Shown: in pieces, positions 1 through 11,235 of the stretch | How positions within the stretch are numbered: position 1 is the stretch's first letter | How the letters are laid out: every line of letters starts with the position of its first letter | NCBI RefSeq assembly: GCF_004363805.1 | Contig: NZ_SNZP01000009.1 | Span: 1 to 64,000 of the forward strand | Reading direction: 5' to 3' | Source of the DNA: Paludibacterium purpuratum | GTDB lineage: Bacteria; Pseudomonadota; Gammaproteobacteria; Burkholderiales; Chromobacteriaceae | DNA: 64,000 bases | Notes under the pieces: generated by a model | What the model was told of the DNA's origin: nothing | Seen by the model: the letters and a program-made list of their open reading frames with translations, nothing else | Database searches by the model: none | Position numbers and translations under genes: made by a program

Positions 1-122
1 CGAAGAAACCCGAAGGTTACTTTCTGTCTCTTGCAGTGCAAGTGTCGGCTCTTCCCGGCACTCACACCTATCGGTTGTTCTGTTTGTTAAAGAGCGGTGC
101 TGCGTTTGTTGCTGCAGCGAGG
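1..122 (-). other. 5' leader of a 16S-23S-5S rRNA operon (boxA region), partial
   Basis: Read on the minus strand, this stretch has the make-up of a proteobacterial pre-16S leader. A boxA antitermination element (GCTCTTTAACA) lies at 85-95 and is followed by the 'aacaaacagaacaaccgata' type leader seen ahead of 16S genes. A strong promoter sits directly upstream at 129-157. The mature 16S gene itself would begin to the left of base 1 and is not in the window. boxA recruits the Nus factors that keep RNA polymerase resistant to Rho on untranslated rRNA. The identification rests on boxA plus the promoter and its spacing; it would be confirmed by 16S sequence just outside the window. Confidence 0.8.
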
Positions 123-128
123 AGGCGA

Positions 129-157
129 ACTATACCCAGCCCCACTGGGGTCGTCAA
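129..157 (-). promoter_or_regulatory. Sigma-70 promoter of the rRNA operon
   Basis: On the minus strand a -35 TTGACG (152-157) and a -10 TATAGT (129-134) are separated by exactly 17 bp. The bases right after the -10 (tcgcctcctcgc) are GC-rich, like the discriminators of stringently controlled rRNA promoters. Transcription would start near 122 and run left into the boxA leader. The rnr terminator at 215-243 insulates it from upstream transcription. Confidence 0.82.
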
Positions 158-210
158 CCCCTTTCACCGGAGAAAATCATCACAATCCAGCAAACCCTTG
201 ATCGGCAAGA

Positions 211-243
211 GAATAAAAAAACAGACGGGCGCCGCCCGTCTGT
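211..243 (-). terminator. Rho-independent terminator of rnr
   Basis: A 10-bp GC-rich stem (221-230 pairing with 234-243, loop 231-233) is followed on the minus strand by a T-run (214-220). It lies 18 bp past the rnr stop codon and separates rnr from the rRNA promoter. Confidence 0.85.
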
Positions 244-260
244 TTTTTCTCCCACGGCGA

Positions 261-2483
261 TCATTTCGCCGGGCGCCGCCCCTTGGGCTTGCCCGTCGTT
301 TCTTCGGCCGCTTGCGGCTTATCCCGTACCAGTTGGAAGTCGATCTTGGAGCTTTCCAGATCGGCACGCACCACTTTGACCGTTAGCGGATCGCCCAACT
401 GATAGCGCATGCCGCTCTTCTCGCCGACGATGGCCTGGATGTCCTTGCGAAAATGGAAGTAATCCTTTCCGAGTTCGGAGATGTGCACCAGGCCCTCCAC
501 ATAGACATCGTCAAGCAAGACGAATACACCGAAGCTGGTCACGGCGTTGATCTTGCCGGTGAACACTTCGCCGACTTTGTCGCGCATATAGTAGGTCTTG
601 AGCCAGGATTCGACGTCGCGGCTGGCGTCGTCGGCCCGGCGCTCGGTCATCGAGCAATGCTCGCCCAGCAAGGGCCATTTGCCCGGCTTATAGATCTCGC
701 CCAGCAAAATAGCCTTGATGGTGCGGTGAACCAGCAGATCCGGATAGCGGCGGATCGGTGAAGTAAAGTGGGTGTAAGCGTCGTAAGCCAGACCGAAGTG
801 CCCCTCGTTATCCGGCGTGTAGACCGCCTGCTGCATCGAGCGCAACAACATGGTCTGCAGCATCAACGCATCCGGGCGCGGGCGTACCTTGTCGGCCAGC
901 TCGGCGTAATCCTTGGCGCTCGGGCGCTCACCGCCGCCCAGCGTCAGGCCGGCCAGGCGCAGGTAGGTGCGCAGGTTCTCCAGACGATCCTCCGTCGGTC
1001 CCTCATGCACACGATACAGACACTTGTGCTTATGCTCGTGAATGAACTCGGCGGCGCAGACGTTGGCGGCCAGCATGCATTCTTCGATCAGCCGGTGCGC
1101 ATTGTTGCGCACCACCGGAACGATGCGATCGATCTTACCGTCGTCATTGAAGACCATCTGGGTTTCGGTGGTGTCGAAATCGATGGCGCCCCGTTTCTCG
1201 CGCGCAGCCAACAATACCTTGAACAAGTCGTACAGAGTCTGCAACTGAGCCAACAACGGCGTCTGACCGCCCTCGCTCAACCACGTCCACACCTGGGTAT
1301 AGGTCAACCGCGCACGCGAGCGCATCACGGCGGGGTAAAAACGGTAGCTCTTGACCTGCCCCTTGGCATTGATCTGCATGTCGCACACCATGCACAACCG
1401 CTCGACGTCCGGATTGAGCGAGCAGATGCCGTTGGACAGCGCCTCCGGCAGCATCGGGATCACCCGGCGCGGGAAGTAGACCGAGGTACCGCGCTCATAC
1501 GCATCCTGATCCAACGCGTCGCCCGGCTGGACGTAATGGCTGACGTCCGCGATGGCCACCACCAGCCGGAACCCCTTGCCGATGCGCTCCGCGTAGACGG
1601 CATCATCGAAATCGCGCGCGGTTTCGCCGTCGATGGTCACCAACGGCAGATCGCGCAGGTCGACGCGATCTTTCAGATCGAGCTTACGCACCTTGGACGG
1701 GGTCTTCTTGGCCTGCATCTCGGCGGCGGGACTGAAGCTGTGCGGCAGCGCATGTTTGCGCAGCGCGATTTCGATTTCCATGCCCGGGTCGGCATAGTTG
1801 CCCAGGATTTCCAGCACGCGACCGATCGCCTGACGGTGGCTATCGGGCTGAATCAGGATTTCCGCCATCACCACCTGCCCGTGGCGCGCCCCACCCTCGC
1901 CGCCCTGTTCGATCAGGATATCCTGATTGATACGGCGATCTTCGGCCACGACAAACCAGACGCCGCGCTCCTCATAGACACGACCGACGACACGATTGAC
2001 CGCCCGTTCCAGCACCTCGGCGACACTACCCTCCTGCCGTCCACGCCGATCGGTGCCGGTAATGCGCACCATGACGCGATCGCCGTGCAGCACCTTGTGC
2101 ATTTCGCGTTCCGACAGAAAGATGTCGTCCCCCTCACCTTCTTCCGGCGAGGCGAATCCGTACCCGTCGCGATGGCCGACCACCTTACACTTGATCAGAT
2201 CCAGCTTATGGGAAATACAAACCGCACCCTTGCGGTTGATGATGATTTGGCCGGCGCGCTCCATGGCGGCCAGGCGCCGGTCGAAAAATTCCCGCTCGGC
2301 GCGTTTGATGGTAAGCATCTGGGCCAATTCGTCGGGAAATAAGGGCACCCCTTGCTCCGCCAAAATGGAGAGCAGATATTCGCGGCTCGGCAAGGGATTG
2401 GGATATTTAAGTTTTTCGCGCTCAAGATATGGGTCTTGTTGGCGAAGCGTCGGCGTTTTGGATTTTTTTTGTTTCGCGACCAT
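261..2483 (-). CDS. rnr: Ribonuclease R (3'-5' exoribonuclease, RNB family)
   Basis: RNase R degrades structured RNA processively from the 3' end and takes part in mRNA, rRNA and tmRNA-linked decay in the cytoplasm. The 740-residue product has the family order: N-terminal winged-helix and cold-shock/OB regions, a central RNB domain with the acidic signature RDFDDAVYA that binds the catalytic magnesium ions, a C-terminal S1 domain (GKINAVTSFGVFVLLDD) and a basic tail ending in KPKGRRPAK. I chose the ATG at 2483 because GAGG lies 6 bases upstream; an ATG six bases earlier has no room for a ribosome site. The gene is divergent from the tRNA-Leu pair and a tatatt -10-like element lies just upstream. 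Length and motifs are normal, so function is fairly certain. Confidence 0.96.
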   Translation of the reverse strand: MVAKQKKSKTPTLRQQDPYLEREKLKYPNPLPSREYLLSILAEQGVPLFPDELAQMLTIKRAEREFFDRRLAAMERAGQIIINRKGAVCISHKLDLIKCKVVGHRDGYGFASPEEGEGDDIFLSEREMHKVLHGDRVMVRITGTDRRGRQEGSVAEVLERAVNRVVGRVYEERGVWFVVAEDRRINQDILIEQGGEGGARHGQVVMAEILIQPDSHRQAIGRVLEILGNYADPGMEIEIALRKHALPHSFSPAAEMQAKKTPSKVRKLDLKDRVDLRDLPLVTIDGETARDFDDAVYAERIGKGFRLVVAIADVSHYVQPGDALDQDAYERGTSVYFPRRVIPMLPEALSNGICSLNPDVERLCMVCDMQINAKGQVKSYRFYPAVMRSRARLTYTQVWTWLSEGGQTPLLAQLQTLYDLFKVLLAAREKRGAIDFDTTETQMVFNDDGKIDRIVPVVRNNAHRLIEECMLAANVCAAEFIHEHKHKCLYRVHEGPTEDRLENLRTYLRLAGLTLGGGERPSAKDYAELADKVRPRPDALMLQTMLLRSMQQAVYTPDNEGHFGLAYDAYTHFTSPIRRYPDLLVHRTIKAILLGEIYKPGKWPLLGEHCSMTERRADDASRDVESWLKTYYMRDKVGEVFTGKINAVTSFGVFVLLDDVYVEGLVHISELGKDYFHFRKDIQAIVGEKSGMRYQLGDPLTVKVVRADLESSKIDFQLVRDKPQAAEETTGKPKGRRPAK

Positions 2484-2558
2484 TGACATCCTCTGTAAGC
2501 TCAATATAATTCGCACTTCGTTGCAGCGCGTGTCGCTGCGATGATACAGCATAAGCAG

Positions 2559-2645
2559 GCCCAGGTGGCGGAATTGGTAGACGCACTAGGTTCAGGTCCT
2601 AGCGGTGGCAACACTGTGGAAGTTCGAGTCTTCTCCTGGGCACCA
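2559..2645 (+). tRNA. tRNA-Leu (anticodon CAG), copy 1
   Basis: An 87-nt class II tRNA with encoded CCA. Acceptor stem GCCCAGG pairs with CCTGGGC, the D loop contains GGTAGA, the anticodon stem is CTAGG/CCTAG with loop TTCAGGT (anticodon CAG, reading CUG), a long variable arm is present and the T loop is TTCGAGT. A weak promoter (TTGCAG at 2521, GATACA at 2543) precedes it. The second copy follows after 50 bp, so the two are probably one transcript. Confidence 0.96.
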
Positions 2646-2695
2646 GCTGATTATAAATCGCCGGTGCCGTGCTGTAGAAAAAGTTGATTAGGTAA

Positions 2696-2782
2696 GCCCA
2701 GGTGGCGGAATTGGTAGACGCACTAGGTTCAGGTCCTAGCGGTGGCAACACTGTGGAAGTTCGAGTCTTCTCCTGGGCACCA
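2696..2782 (+). tRNA. tRNA-Leu (anticodon CAG), copy 2
   Basis: Identical in sequence to copy 1, again 87 nt with encoded CCA and anticodon CAG. It lies in tandem 50 bp downstream of copy 1 with no clear promoter of its own, and is closed by the terminator at 2792-2813. Tandem arrangement suggests co-transcription and processing by RNase P and 3' nucleases. Confidence 0.96.
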
Positions 2783-2791
2783 AAAAACGAT

Positions 2792-2813
2792 AACCCGCGC
2801 AAGCGGGTTTTTT
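2792..2813 (+). terminator. Terminator of the tandem tRNA-Leu unit
   Basis: Stem AACCCGC (2792-2798) and GCGGGTT (2803-2809) with a GCAA tetraloop, followed by a T-run. It lies 9 bases after the second tRNA. Confidence 0.85.
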
Positions 2814-2907
2814 GTTGTCCGCCGCCCCAAAGGCACCCAAGGCATGCGTTGCCTTTTCCTCGCCGCTGATTCATCCTCGTCGTTATATGCAACCACGAGG
2901 CTCCAAG

Positions 2908-3969
2908 ATGCCATCCCCCGCTCCCTTGAATGTCGCCCTGTCGGGCTACGGCTATGCCGGCAAGACCTTCCATGCGCCATTGATCGATGCCACGCCGGGA
3001 CTTGCCCTGCACACCATTGTCAGCCGCCGCGCGGACGCCGTACTCGCAGAACGCCCCGATTGCCGGGTCGTACCGGATTTGGCGCAGGCACTCGCCGACC
3101 CGTCCATCGACCTGGTCGTGATCGCCAGCCCGAACGAATTGCATTTCCCACAAGCACGCGATGCGCTGCTGGCCGGTAAGCACGTCGTGGTCGACAAGCC
3201 GTTCACCACGAAGCTTGACGAAGCGTTGCGACTTAATGCACTGGCCAGCGAAACACGCCAAGTGCTGTCGGTGTTTCATAATCGCCGTTGGGATTCGGAC
3301 TTCTTGGCACTAAGCGCATTACTGGCGGATGGCGCGCTCGGTCGCATCAGCCGCTTCGAATCGCGTTTCGATCGTTACCGCCCACAGACTCGGCAACGCT
3401 GGCGCGAGGAGGATCGGCCCGGCGCCGGGCTGTGGTACGACCTGGGAGCGCACTTGGTGGATCAGGTTTTGCACTTGTTCGGCCTGCCGCAAGCGGTTCA
3501 CGGCACACTGCTGCGCCAGCGCGAGGGGGCTCAGGTGGACGACTTCTTCGATGTGCGCCTGCGCTATGCCGACTTTGTCGCCGATCTACAGGCCAGCTGC
3601 TTGGCGCCAGGCGGCTCGCCCAGACTAACCGTGCACGGCAGCAAGGCCAGCTACGTCAAGCATGGCCTGGACACACAGGAAGGTGCGCTGAAACAAGGGA
3701 TTGCGCCGGACTCCCCCGGATTCGGCGCCGACGCCCAGCCGGCCGTGTTGTGGCTGGCCAATGGCGACACGCCGCAAGCGGTCTATCCGGTCACCGCCAG
3801 CGGCCAGTACGTTGCCTACTATGCCGCGGTGCGCGATGCCGTACTCGGCAAGGGACCGAATCCGGTCACCGCACTGGAGGCCGCCCGCGTGATCCAGGTC
3901 ATCGAGGCCGTGGCGCAGAGTCATCGCGAAAGTCGCGAGATTGCGCTATCGGCAGAGGCGCTGGCCTAG
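2908..3969 (+). CDS. Gfo/Idh/MocA family oxidoreductase, YdgJ-like
   Basis: A cytoplasmic NAD(P)-dependent sugar or inositol dehydrogenase of 353 residues. The N-terminal Rossmann fold starts with the nucleotide-binding motif [14 protein letters not shown]. The conserved EKP/DKP triad appears as VVVDKPFT, and [10 protein letters not shown] and [11 protein letters not shown] follow, all as in the E. coli YdgJ subgroup; members of the wider family oxidise scyllo-inositol or other cyclitols. The substrate here cannot be read from sequence. The ATG at 2908 has GAGG 7 bases upstream, which decides it over an earlier in-frame ATG at 2887. The stop overlaps the stop of pncB by 4 bp in convergent orientation. 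The gene is flanked by a tRNA terminator, so it must have its own promoter in about 90 bp of upstream DNA. Confidence 0.85.
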   Translation: MPSPAPLNVALSGYGYAGKTFHAPLIDATPGLALHTIVSRRADAVLAERPDCRVVPDLAQALADPSIDLVVIASPNELHFPQARDALLAGKHVVVDKPFTTKLDEALRLNALASETRQVLSVFHNRRWDSDFLALSALLADGALGRISRFESRFDRYRPQTRQRWREEDRPGAGLWYDLGAHLVDQVLHLFGLPQAVHGTLLRQREGAQVDDFFDVRLRYADFVADLQASCLAPGGSPRLTVHGSKASYVKHGLDTQEGALKQGIAPDSPGFGADAQPAVLWLANGDTPQAVYPVTASGQYVAYYAAVRDAVLGKGPNPVTALEAARVIQVIEAVAQSHRESREIALSAEALA

Positions 3970-5180
3970 ACTTCCTGCGGCGGTTGATGATGGAACACCT
4001 GGCGCAGGTACGCCAGAAAGGTTTCGTCGCTGCACAAGGTCTTACCCGGAGAATCGGACAGCTTGGCTACCGGCTGGTCGTTGCAGTTGACCAGCTTCAT
4101 CACGATGTTGAGCGGCGTGAGCCCCATGTCGTTGGTCAGGTGGGTGCCGATACCAAAAGCCACTTGAATGCGTCCGGCAAAATATTCGTGCAAGGCCAGC
4201 GCGCGCTCGACGGTCAGCCCGTCGGAGAACACCAAGCGCTTGGTCAGTGGATTGATGCGCAATCCGCGGTAGTGCGCGATGGCTTTTTCGCCCCACAGAT
4301 ACGGATCGCCCGAGTCGTGTCGCAAACCATCGAACAACTTGGCGAAGTACAGATCGAAGTCGGCCAGAAAGGCATCCATGCCGACCACATCGGTCAACGC
4401 GATGCCTAGGTCGCCACGGAATTCGTGTACCCACCCTTCCAGCGCCGCCTTTTGGAAATCGCGCAAGCGCGTACCGAATGCCTGGTGCGCCTGCAGATAT
4501 TCGTGCGCCATGGTACCGATCGGCATCAGACCGAAGCGCATGGCCTGATAGACATTGGATGTCCCGCGAAAAGCCTCTGGCAGCGCCTGCTGCAAGGTAG
4601 CGACCACTTCGTCATGCCACGCGGCACTGTAGCGGCGCCGCAACCCGAAATCGGAAAAGGCGAAATCGCCGGTTGCATCGACCGCCACCGGGGCGGATCG
4701 CATCAATGCGATCTTGTCGGCCAGACGGCGCCGCCCTTCCTCCAGGATTTCCGTCTCACGCCCGGCGGATAGACGTCGGAAGTACAACTCATTGACGATA
4801 TAGAGCACGAAAATCTCGAACCCCATGACGTGCACCAGGGGGCCCTTGGTCTCGATCGTCAACGTATCACCCTCGATGCCGACCCGGATGAAACGACGCT
4901 GGAAACGAAAGACGTTGAGAAAATCGACGAAATCGCTCTTGATGTAACGCAGTCCACTAAGGAAATCCAACTCCTGCTGCGTGAACAGCATGTCGCACAG
5001 ATGATCTAGCTCGGCCTCCAGCTCGACTTTGAGCTCGGCCAGCGGGAAAACCGGATGATTGCGGCAAACGAAGGCGTACTCGGCGGTAGCACCGGGGTGT
5101 TGATGCAGCAGCGCCTGCCACATGGTGAACTTGTACAGATCGTTTTCCAGCAGACTGCGTACCACGAATTGCGATGACAT
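3966..5180 (-). CDS. pncB: Nicotinate phosphoribosyltransferase
   Basis: PncB joins nicotinate to PRPP (with ATP hydrolysis) to give nicotinate mononucleotide in the NAD salvage pathway. The 404-residue length is typical. Family marks visible are the N-terminal [16 protein letters not shown], the [11 protein letters not shown] block around the active-site region, [22 protein letters not shown] (His of the phospho-enzyme step lies in this region in the family) and the phosphate-binding LVFSDGLTV and [10 protein letters not shown] near the C-terminus. The ATG at 5180 has GGAG 7 bases upstream. The gene stands alone and is divergent from the third tRNA-Leu gene. Confidence 0.95.
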   Translation of the reverse strand: MSSQFVVRSLLENDLYKFTMWQALLHQHPGATAEYAFVCRNHPVFPLAELKVELEAELDHLCDMLFTQQELDFLSGLRYIKSDFVDFLNVFRFQRRFIRVGIEGDTLTIETKGPLVHVMGFEIFVLYIVNELYFRRLSAGRETEILEEGRRRLADKIALMRSAPVAVDATGDFAFSDFGLRRRYSAAWHDEVVATLQQALPEAFRGTSNVYQAMRFGLMPIGTMAHEYLQAHQAFGTRLRDFQKAALEGWVHEFRGDLGIALTDVVGMDAFLADFDLYFAKLFDGLRHDSGDPYLWGEKAIAHYRGLRINPLTKRLVFSDGLTVERALALHEYFAGRIQVAFGIGTHLTNDMGLTPLNIVMKLVNCNDQPVAKLSDSPGKTLCSDETFLAYLRQVFHHQPPQEV

Positions 5181-5233
5181 CCGGTATCTCCAAAGCCCGA
5201 CAGCGGTCGGCTCAATTTATCATGCCGCCTGGC

Positions 5234-5262
5234 TTGACACCATAGTACATTATGGATATAGT
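5234..5262 (+). promoter_or_regulatory. Sigma-70 promoter of the third tRNA-Leu gene
   Basis: A consensus -35 TTGACA (5234-5239) and a near-consensus -10 TATAGT (5257-5262) are separated by 17 bp. The transcript would begin about 28 bases ahead of the tRNA at 5297. It is the best promoter match in the window together with the rRNA promoter. Confidence 0.85.
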
Positions 5263-5296
5263 TTCCCTCCTCGGTTGCAGGCTAGTCTTGCACCAG

Positions 5297-5383
5297 GCCC
5301 AGGTGGCGGAATTGGTAGACGCACTAGGTTCAGGTCCTAGCGGTGGCAACACTGTGGAAGTTCGAGTCTTCTCCTGGGCACCA
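5297..5383 (+). tRNA. tRNA-Leu (anticodon CAG), copy 3
   Basis: The same 87-nt sequence as copies 1 and 2, with anticodon CAG and encoded CCA. It stands alone about 2.5 kb from the tandem pair, with its own consensus promoter and its own terminator. Confidence 0.96.
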
Positions 5384-5396
5384 AATTTCTAAAAAA

Positions 5397-5423
5397 CCCG
5401 TTGAGCTTCTCAACGGGTTTTTT
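5397..5423 (+). terminator. Terminator of the third tRNA-Leu gene
   Basis: Stem CCCGTTGAG (5397-5405) and CTCAACGGG (5409-5417), loop of 3, followed by a T-run at 5418-5423. Confidence 0.85.
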
Positions 5424-5440
5424 CATGGTGATTAGATATC

Positions 5441-5477
5441 AAAAAAACGGCCAAGCATTGAGCTTGGCCGTTTTTTT
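5441..5477 (-). terminator. Terminator of the hisZ-purA unit (bidirectional)
   Basis: Stem ACGGCCAAGC (5447-5456) and GCTTGGCCGT (5462-5471) with A-runs and T-runs on both sides, so it can stop transcription from either direction. It lies 15 bp past the purA stop. Confidence 0.85.
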
Positions 5478-5491
5478 GTCACCGGCGTCCG

Positions 5492-7974
<2,483 letters not shown>

Positions 7975-8231
7975 AGTTGTCTGAAACGCAATAAAAGGCG
8001 GGATGTCAGACCCGCCTTGTTGCCGGGACGCACGCAGACCTGGGTCTGACGCGAATACACCGGGAAAGTAGAGTTGGGTTGCAGCCGAACCGTGAACCGG
8101 TCTTTATCGGCTTGAGCCGGCAGCGCCAAGCGCTGCGGCTTCTGTGAATGACGCGGACACAAAAACGCCCACGCTCTTCAGGCAGTATTCTACGCACATC
8201 TGGCGGAATATGCTCATATAAAAACAAAACA
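7975..8231. other. Intergenic region between hflX and hisZ with a hairpin
   Basis: These 257 bp contain no ORF that I can support; the short minus-strand frames are arginine-rich and match nothing I know. A stem AAGGCGGG (7995-8002) with CCCGCCTT (8011-8018) followed on the minus strand by TTAT lies 20 bp ahead of hisZ and could end an hflX transcript or act as a leader hairpin. In many betaproteobacteria this gap is filled by hflK and hflC, which are not here. Confidence 0.5.
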
Positions 8232-9365
8232 TTACTGCCAGGACAAATCCTCGTCGACGACGATGACCTCGTCTTCCTGTGGGGAAAAGCGTTCGATGAG
8301 CGCGGCGCGCAGCAAATCCAAACCCTCGCCCGTCAGAGCGGAAACCCGCACGGCCACAGGCATTCCGTCCGCATCGCGCTCGATGGCCGGTGCCTGTCCC
8401 TTGAGGTCTATCTTGTTCCAAACGATCAACTGCGGCACATCGGCGGCGCCGATTTCCTGCAACACTTTGTCGACCTCCTCCAGTTGCATATCGCGCATCG
8501 GATTGGCGGCGTCGACGACATGCAGCAGCAAGTCGGCCTGTACCGTCTCCTCCAGCGTGGCGCGAAAAGCGGCAACCAGGGTGTGCGGCAGATTGCGGAT
8601 AAAGCCGACGGTGTCGGACAGTACCAGCGATACCGCAGGATTCAGATACAGTTTGCGGCTGGTGGTATCCAAGGTGGCGAACAACTGATCGGCGGCGTAG
8701 CTCTTCGCCTTGGTCAGGCTATTGAACAAGGTGGATTTGCCAGCGTTGGTATAGCCGACGATCGACAACGAAGGCACACCGGAACGCTGACGCCCGCGGC
8801 GTTGCGTGTTGCGTTGACGCTCGACGTGGCGCAGACGATCCTTGAGCAGTTTGACGCGATTGCCAAGCAGCCGGCGGTCGGTCTCCAACTGGGTTTCACC
8901 AGGGCCGCGCAGACCGATACCGCCCTTCTGCCGCTCCAAGTGGGTCCAGCCGCGAACCAGCCGGGTCGCCAAGTGAGATAGCTGCGCCAACTCGACCTGT
9001 AGCTTACCTTCGTGGCTGCGCGCCCGCTGGGCAAAGATATCCAGGATCAAGCTAGTGCGGTCGATCACCCGACATTGCAAAGCGCGCTCCAGGTTGCGCT
9101 CCTGAGCCGGCGACAACTGGTGATTGAAGATCACCACGTTGGCTTGGGCGGCACGCACCACGGCGGCGATTTCCTCGACCTTACCCTTGCCGGCAAACAG
9201 CGCCGCGTCGGGTCGTTGACGCTTGGCGGTCACGGTATCGGCCACAGCCACGCCGGCACTACCGACCAACTCCACACATTCGGCGACATCTTCGGCAAAA
9301 TCCGGCGTGCCAAAATCGAGACATACCAGCACGGCCTTATCGCCTGCTTCCGGACGATCAAACAC
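8232..9365 (-). CDS. hflX: GTPase HflX, ribosome-associated
   Basis: HflX is a TRAFAC-class GTPase that binds 50S subunits and splits stalled ribosomes under heat or antibiotic stress. The 377-residue protein has the N-terminal HflX domain (VADTVTAKRQRPDAALFAGKG), the GGIGLRGPGETQLE linker typical of the family and a G domain with G1 GYTNAGKST, G3 DTVGFIR and G4 NKID. It lies downstream of hfq, the usual neighbour, but a hairpin terminator at 9391-9437 separates the two. The usual downstream hflK and hflC are absent. Confidence 0.95.
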   Translation of the reverse strand: MFDRPEAGDKAVLVCLDFGTPDFAEDVAECVELVGSAGVAVADTVTAKRQRPDAALFAGKGKVEEIAAVVRAAQANVVIFNHQLSPAQERNLERALQCRVIDRTSLILDIFAQRARSHEGKLQVELAQLSHLATRLVRGWTHLERQKGGIGLRGPGETQLETDRRLLGNRVKLLKDRLRHVERQRNTQRRGRQRSGVPSLSIVGYTNAGKSTLFNSLTKAKSYAADQLFATLDTTSRKLYLNPAVSLVLSDTVGFIRNLPHTLVAAFRATLEETVQADLLLHVVDAANPMRDMQLEEVDKVLQEIGAADVPQLIVWNKIDLKGQAPAIERDADGMPVAVRVSALTGEGLDLLRAALIERFSPQEDEVIVVDEDLSWQ

Positions 9366-9390
9366 AATCAGCTTAGCCTTCTAGACAATT

Positions 9391-9437
9391 AAAAAGGGCC
9401 AACGCCACACCCCCTACGGAGTACGGAACGCCGGCCC
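9391..9437 (-). terminator. Hairpin between hfq and hflX, probable terminator or attenuator
   Basis: On the minus strand GGGCCGGCG (9429-9437) can pair with CGTTGGCCC (9396-9404) with two G-U pairs and is followed by TTTTTAATTG. It would stop or reduce transcription from hfq into hflX. The loop is long (24 nt), which lowers confidence. Confidence 0.6.
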
Positions 9438-9454
9438 CGGCTTGTCGGAAAGAG

Positions 9455-9715
9455 TTACTCTTCCGCTTGATCCAGTTTCTGGGCAGTGTAATGCTCATGC
9501 GGGATATTTACCGGACGAGCAGGTACCACCGTGGAAATGGCATGCTTATACACCATCTGGGTCACGGTGTTCTTTAGAAGAACCACGTACTGGTCAAAGG
9601 ATTCGATCTGCCCCTGCAATTTGATACCGTTTACCAGATAGATGGAAACCGGGACATGTTCCTTGCGCAGAGTATTCAGGAACGGGTCTTGTAACATTTG
9701 CCCTTTTGAGCTCAT
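9455..9715 (-). CDS. hfq: RNA chaperone Hfq
   Basis: Hfq is the hexameric Sm-like chaperone that pairs small RNAs with mRNAs. The 86-residue product has Sm1 ([20 protein letters not shown]) and the Sm2 motif [11 protein letters not shown] with the proximal-face Lys-His. The C-terminal tail is short and acidic (KLDQAEE), as in other betaproteobacteria. GGAG precedes the ATG. It lies between der and hflX on the same strand and is followed by a probable terminator. Confidence 0.97.
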   Translation of the reverse strand: MSSKGQMLQDPFLNTLRKEHVPVSIYLVNGIKLQGQIESFDQYVVLLKNTVTQMVYKHAISTVVPARPVNIPHEHYTAQKLDQAEE

Positions 9716-9805
9716 TCGTTAATTCTCCGAAACGTCGATTGTTTTAATGATTGGCTGCCAAGCCCGGCTACACGCTTACGTTTTAGCAGAAATCATACCA
9801 GTGTA

Positions 9806-11224
9806 CTATTTTTTCACGTCTTTCATACGCTTATTGCGTGCCTGCTTTTCGGCCAGCTTGGTTTTGTATTTTGCCAATGCCGATAGCTTGGGCTTGTGCT
9901 TCGCATCGTCTTTATCGAACGGATTTTCACCCGTCTTAAACTGCACGCGCAACGGTGTGCCCTGAAGTTTGAACACTTTACGGAAAGTATGTTCCAGATA
10001 ACGGATGTAACTGTCCGGAATATGCTCCAGCGCATTACCGTGCACGACGATGATCGGCGGATTCATGCCGCCTTGGTGGGCATAGCGCATTTTCGGTCGA
10101 ACCGGGCCGACGCGCGGCGGCGCCTGACGCTCGATGGCGACTTCCAACACGCGGGTCAGCTTCGGCGTCGACAGCTTGGACATGGCGGCCTGATAGGCTT
10201 CGTCGATCGACTTGAACAAGTCGGCGATACCCCGCCCTTCCAGCGCCGAAATATGGTGGAACTTGGCGAAGTCCAGGAAACTCAACTTGCGGGCGATATC
10301 GCGCTTGATCGTCTCTTTCTTCTCGCCGTCGAGGTGATCCCACTTATTGACCGCCACCACCAACGCCCGACCCGCCTCGAGGGCAAAACCGGCGATGGTG
10401 GCATCGTGTTCGGAGATGTCCTGCTGCGCATCCAGCACCAGCACCGCCACGTTGGCATCTTCGATCGCCTTCATGGTCTTGACCACCGAGAACTTCTCGA
10501 TGGCCTCGTCGATCTTGGTGCGACGCCGCACGCCGGCGGTATCGATGATGGTGTAGTTGCGGCCGGCGCGCTCGAAATCGATATAGATACTATCGCGCGT
10601 GGTGCCCGGATGGTCGAAGGCAATGACGCGCTCTTCGCCCAGAATGGCGTTCACCAGCGTGGACTTGCCGACATTGGGGCGGCCGATCACGGCGAACTTC
10701 GGGTGACGCGCCTGGGCTTCTTCCTCTTCTTCCGGGAACGGTTCGAGCACGCGATCCATCAGTTCGCGCACGCCATCGCCATGGGCGGAGGAAATCGCCC
10801 AGGGCTCGCCGAGCGCCAACTCGTGGAATTCGGCCGTGGCGATCGACTGGTTGACGCCCTCGGCCTTGTTGACCACCAGGTGCACCGGTCGATCCAACTG
10901 GCGCAGCCGGTTGGCGATGATCTTATCCTGCGGAGTGATGCCGGTACGGCCATCCACCAGGAAAACGACGGCATCCGCCTCGTCGACGGCCTGCAGCGTC
11001 TGCTTGGCCATTTCGAACAGGATGCCCTCGTCCACCACGGGCTCGAAGCCGCCGGTGTCGATGACCAGGTAAGGTTTCCCGCCGACGCGGCCATGGCCGT
11101 AGTGCCGATCGCGGGTCAAACCCGGTTGATCGGCCACGAGGGCATCACGGCTGCGCGTCAGTCGGTTGAACAGGGTCGACTTGCCGACATTGGGGCGGCC
11201 GACCAAAGCAACGGTTGGTTTCAT
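9806..11224 (-). CDS. der: Ribosome biogenesis GTPase Der (EngA)
   Basis: Der has two tandem G domains and is needed for 50S subunit maturation. The 472-residue protein shows [14 protein letters not shown] at its very N-terminus and a second [15 protein letters not shown] after the linker near residue 180, with both DTxG and NKxD motifs (NKAE in the first, NKWD in the second). A KH-like domain follows, and the lysine-rich C-terminal tail is typical. It lies 11 bp downstream of bamB and closes the ndk-to-der gene row. Confidence 0.97.
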   Translation of the reverse strand: MKPTVALVGRPNVGKSTLFNRLTRSRDALVADQPGLTRDRHYGHGRVGGKPYLVIDTGGFEPVVDEGILFEMAKQTLQAVDEADAVVFLVDGRTGITPQDKIIANRLRQLDRPVHLVVNKAEGVNQSIATAEFHELALGEPWAISSAHGDGVRELMDRVLEPFPEEEEEAQARHPKFAVIGRPNVGKSTLVNAILGEERVIAFDHPGTTRDSIYIDFERAGRNYTIIDTAGVRRRTKIDEAIEKFSVVKTMKAIEDANVAVLVLDAQQDISEHDATIAGFALEAGRALVVAVNKWDHLDGEKKETIKRDIARKLSFLDFAKFHHISALEGRGIADLFKSIDEAYQAAMSKLSTPKLTRVLEVAIERQAPPRVGPVRPKMRYAHQGGMNPPIIVVHGNALEHIPDSYIRYLEHTFRKVFKLQGTPLRVQFKTGENPFDKDDAKHKPKLSALAKYKTKLAEKQARNKRMKDVKK

Positions 11225-11235
11225 CTAGAACTGCA

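Noticed and set aside
768-2342. Forward 524-codon ORF
   Set aside because: Lies entirely antisense to rnr; composition is His/Arg/Gln-rich as expected of a shadow frame in GC-rich DNA.
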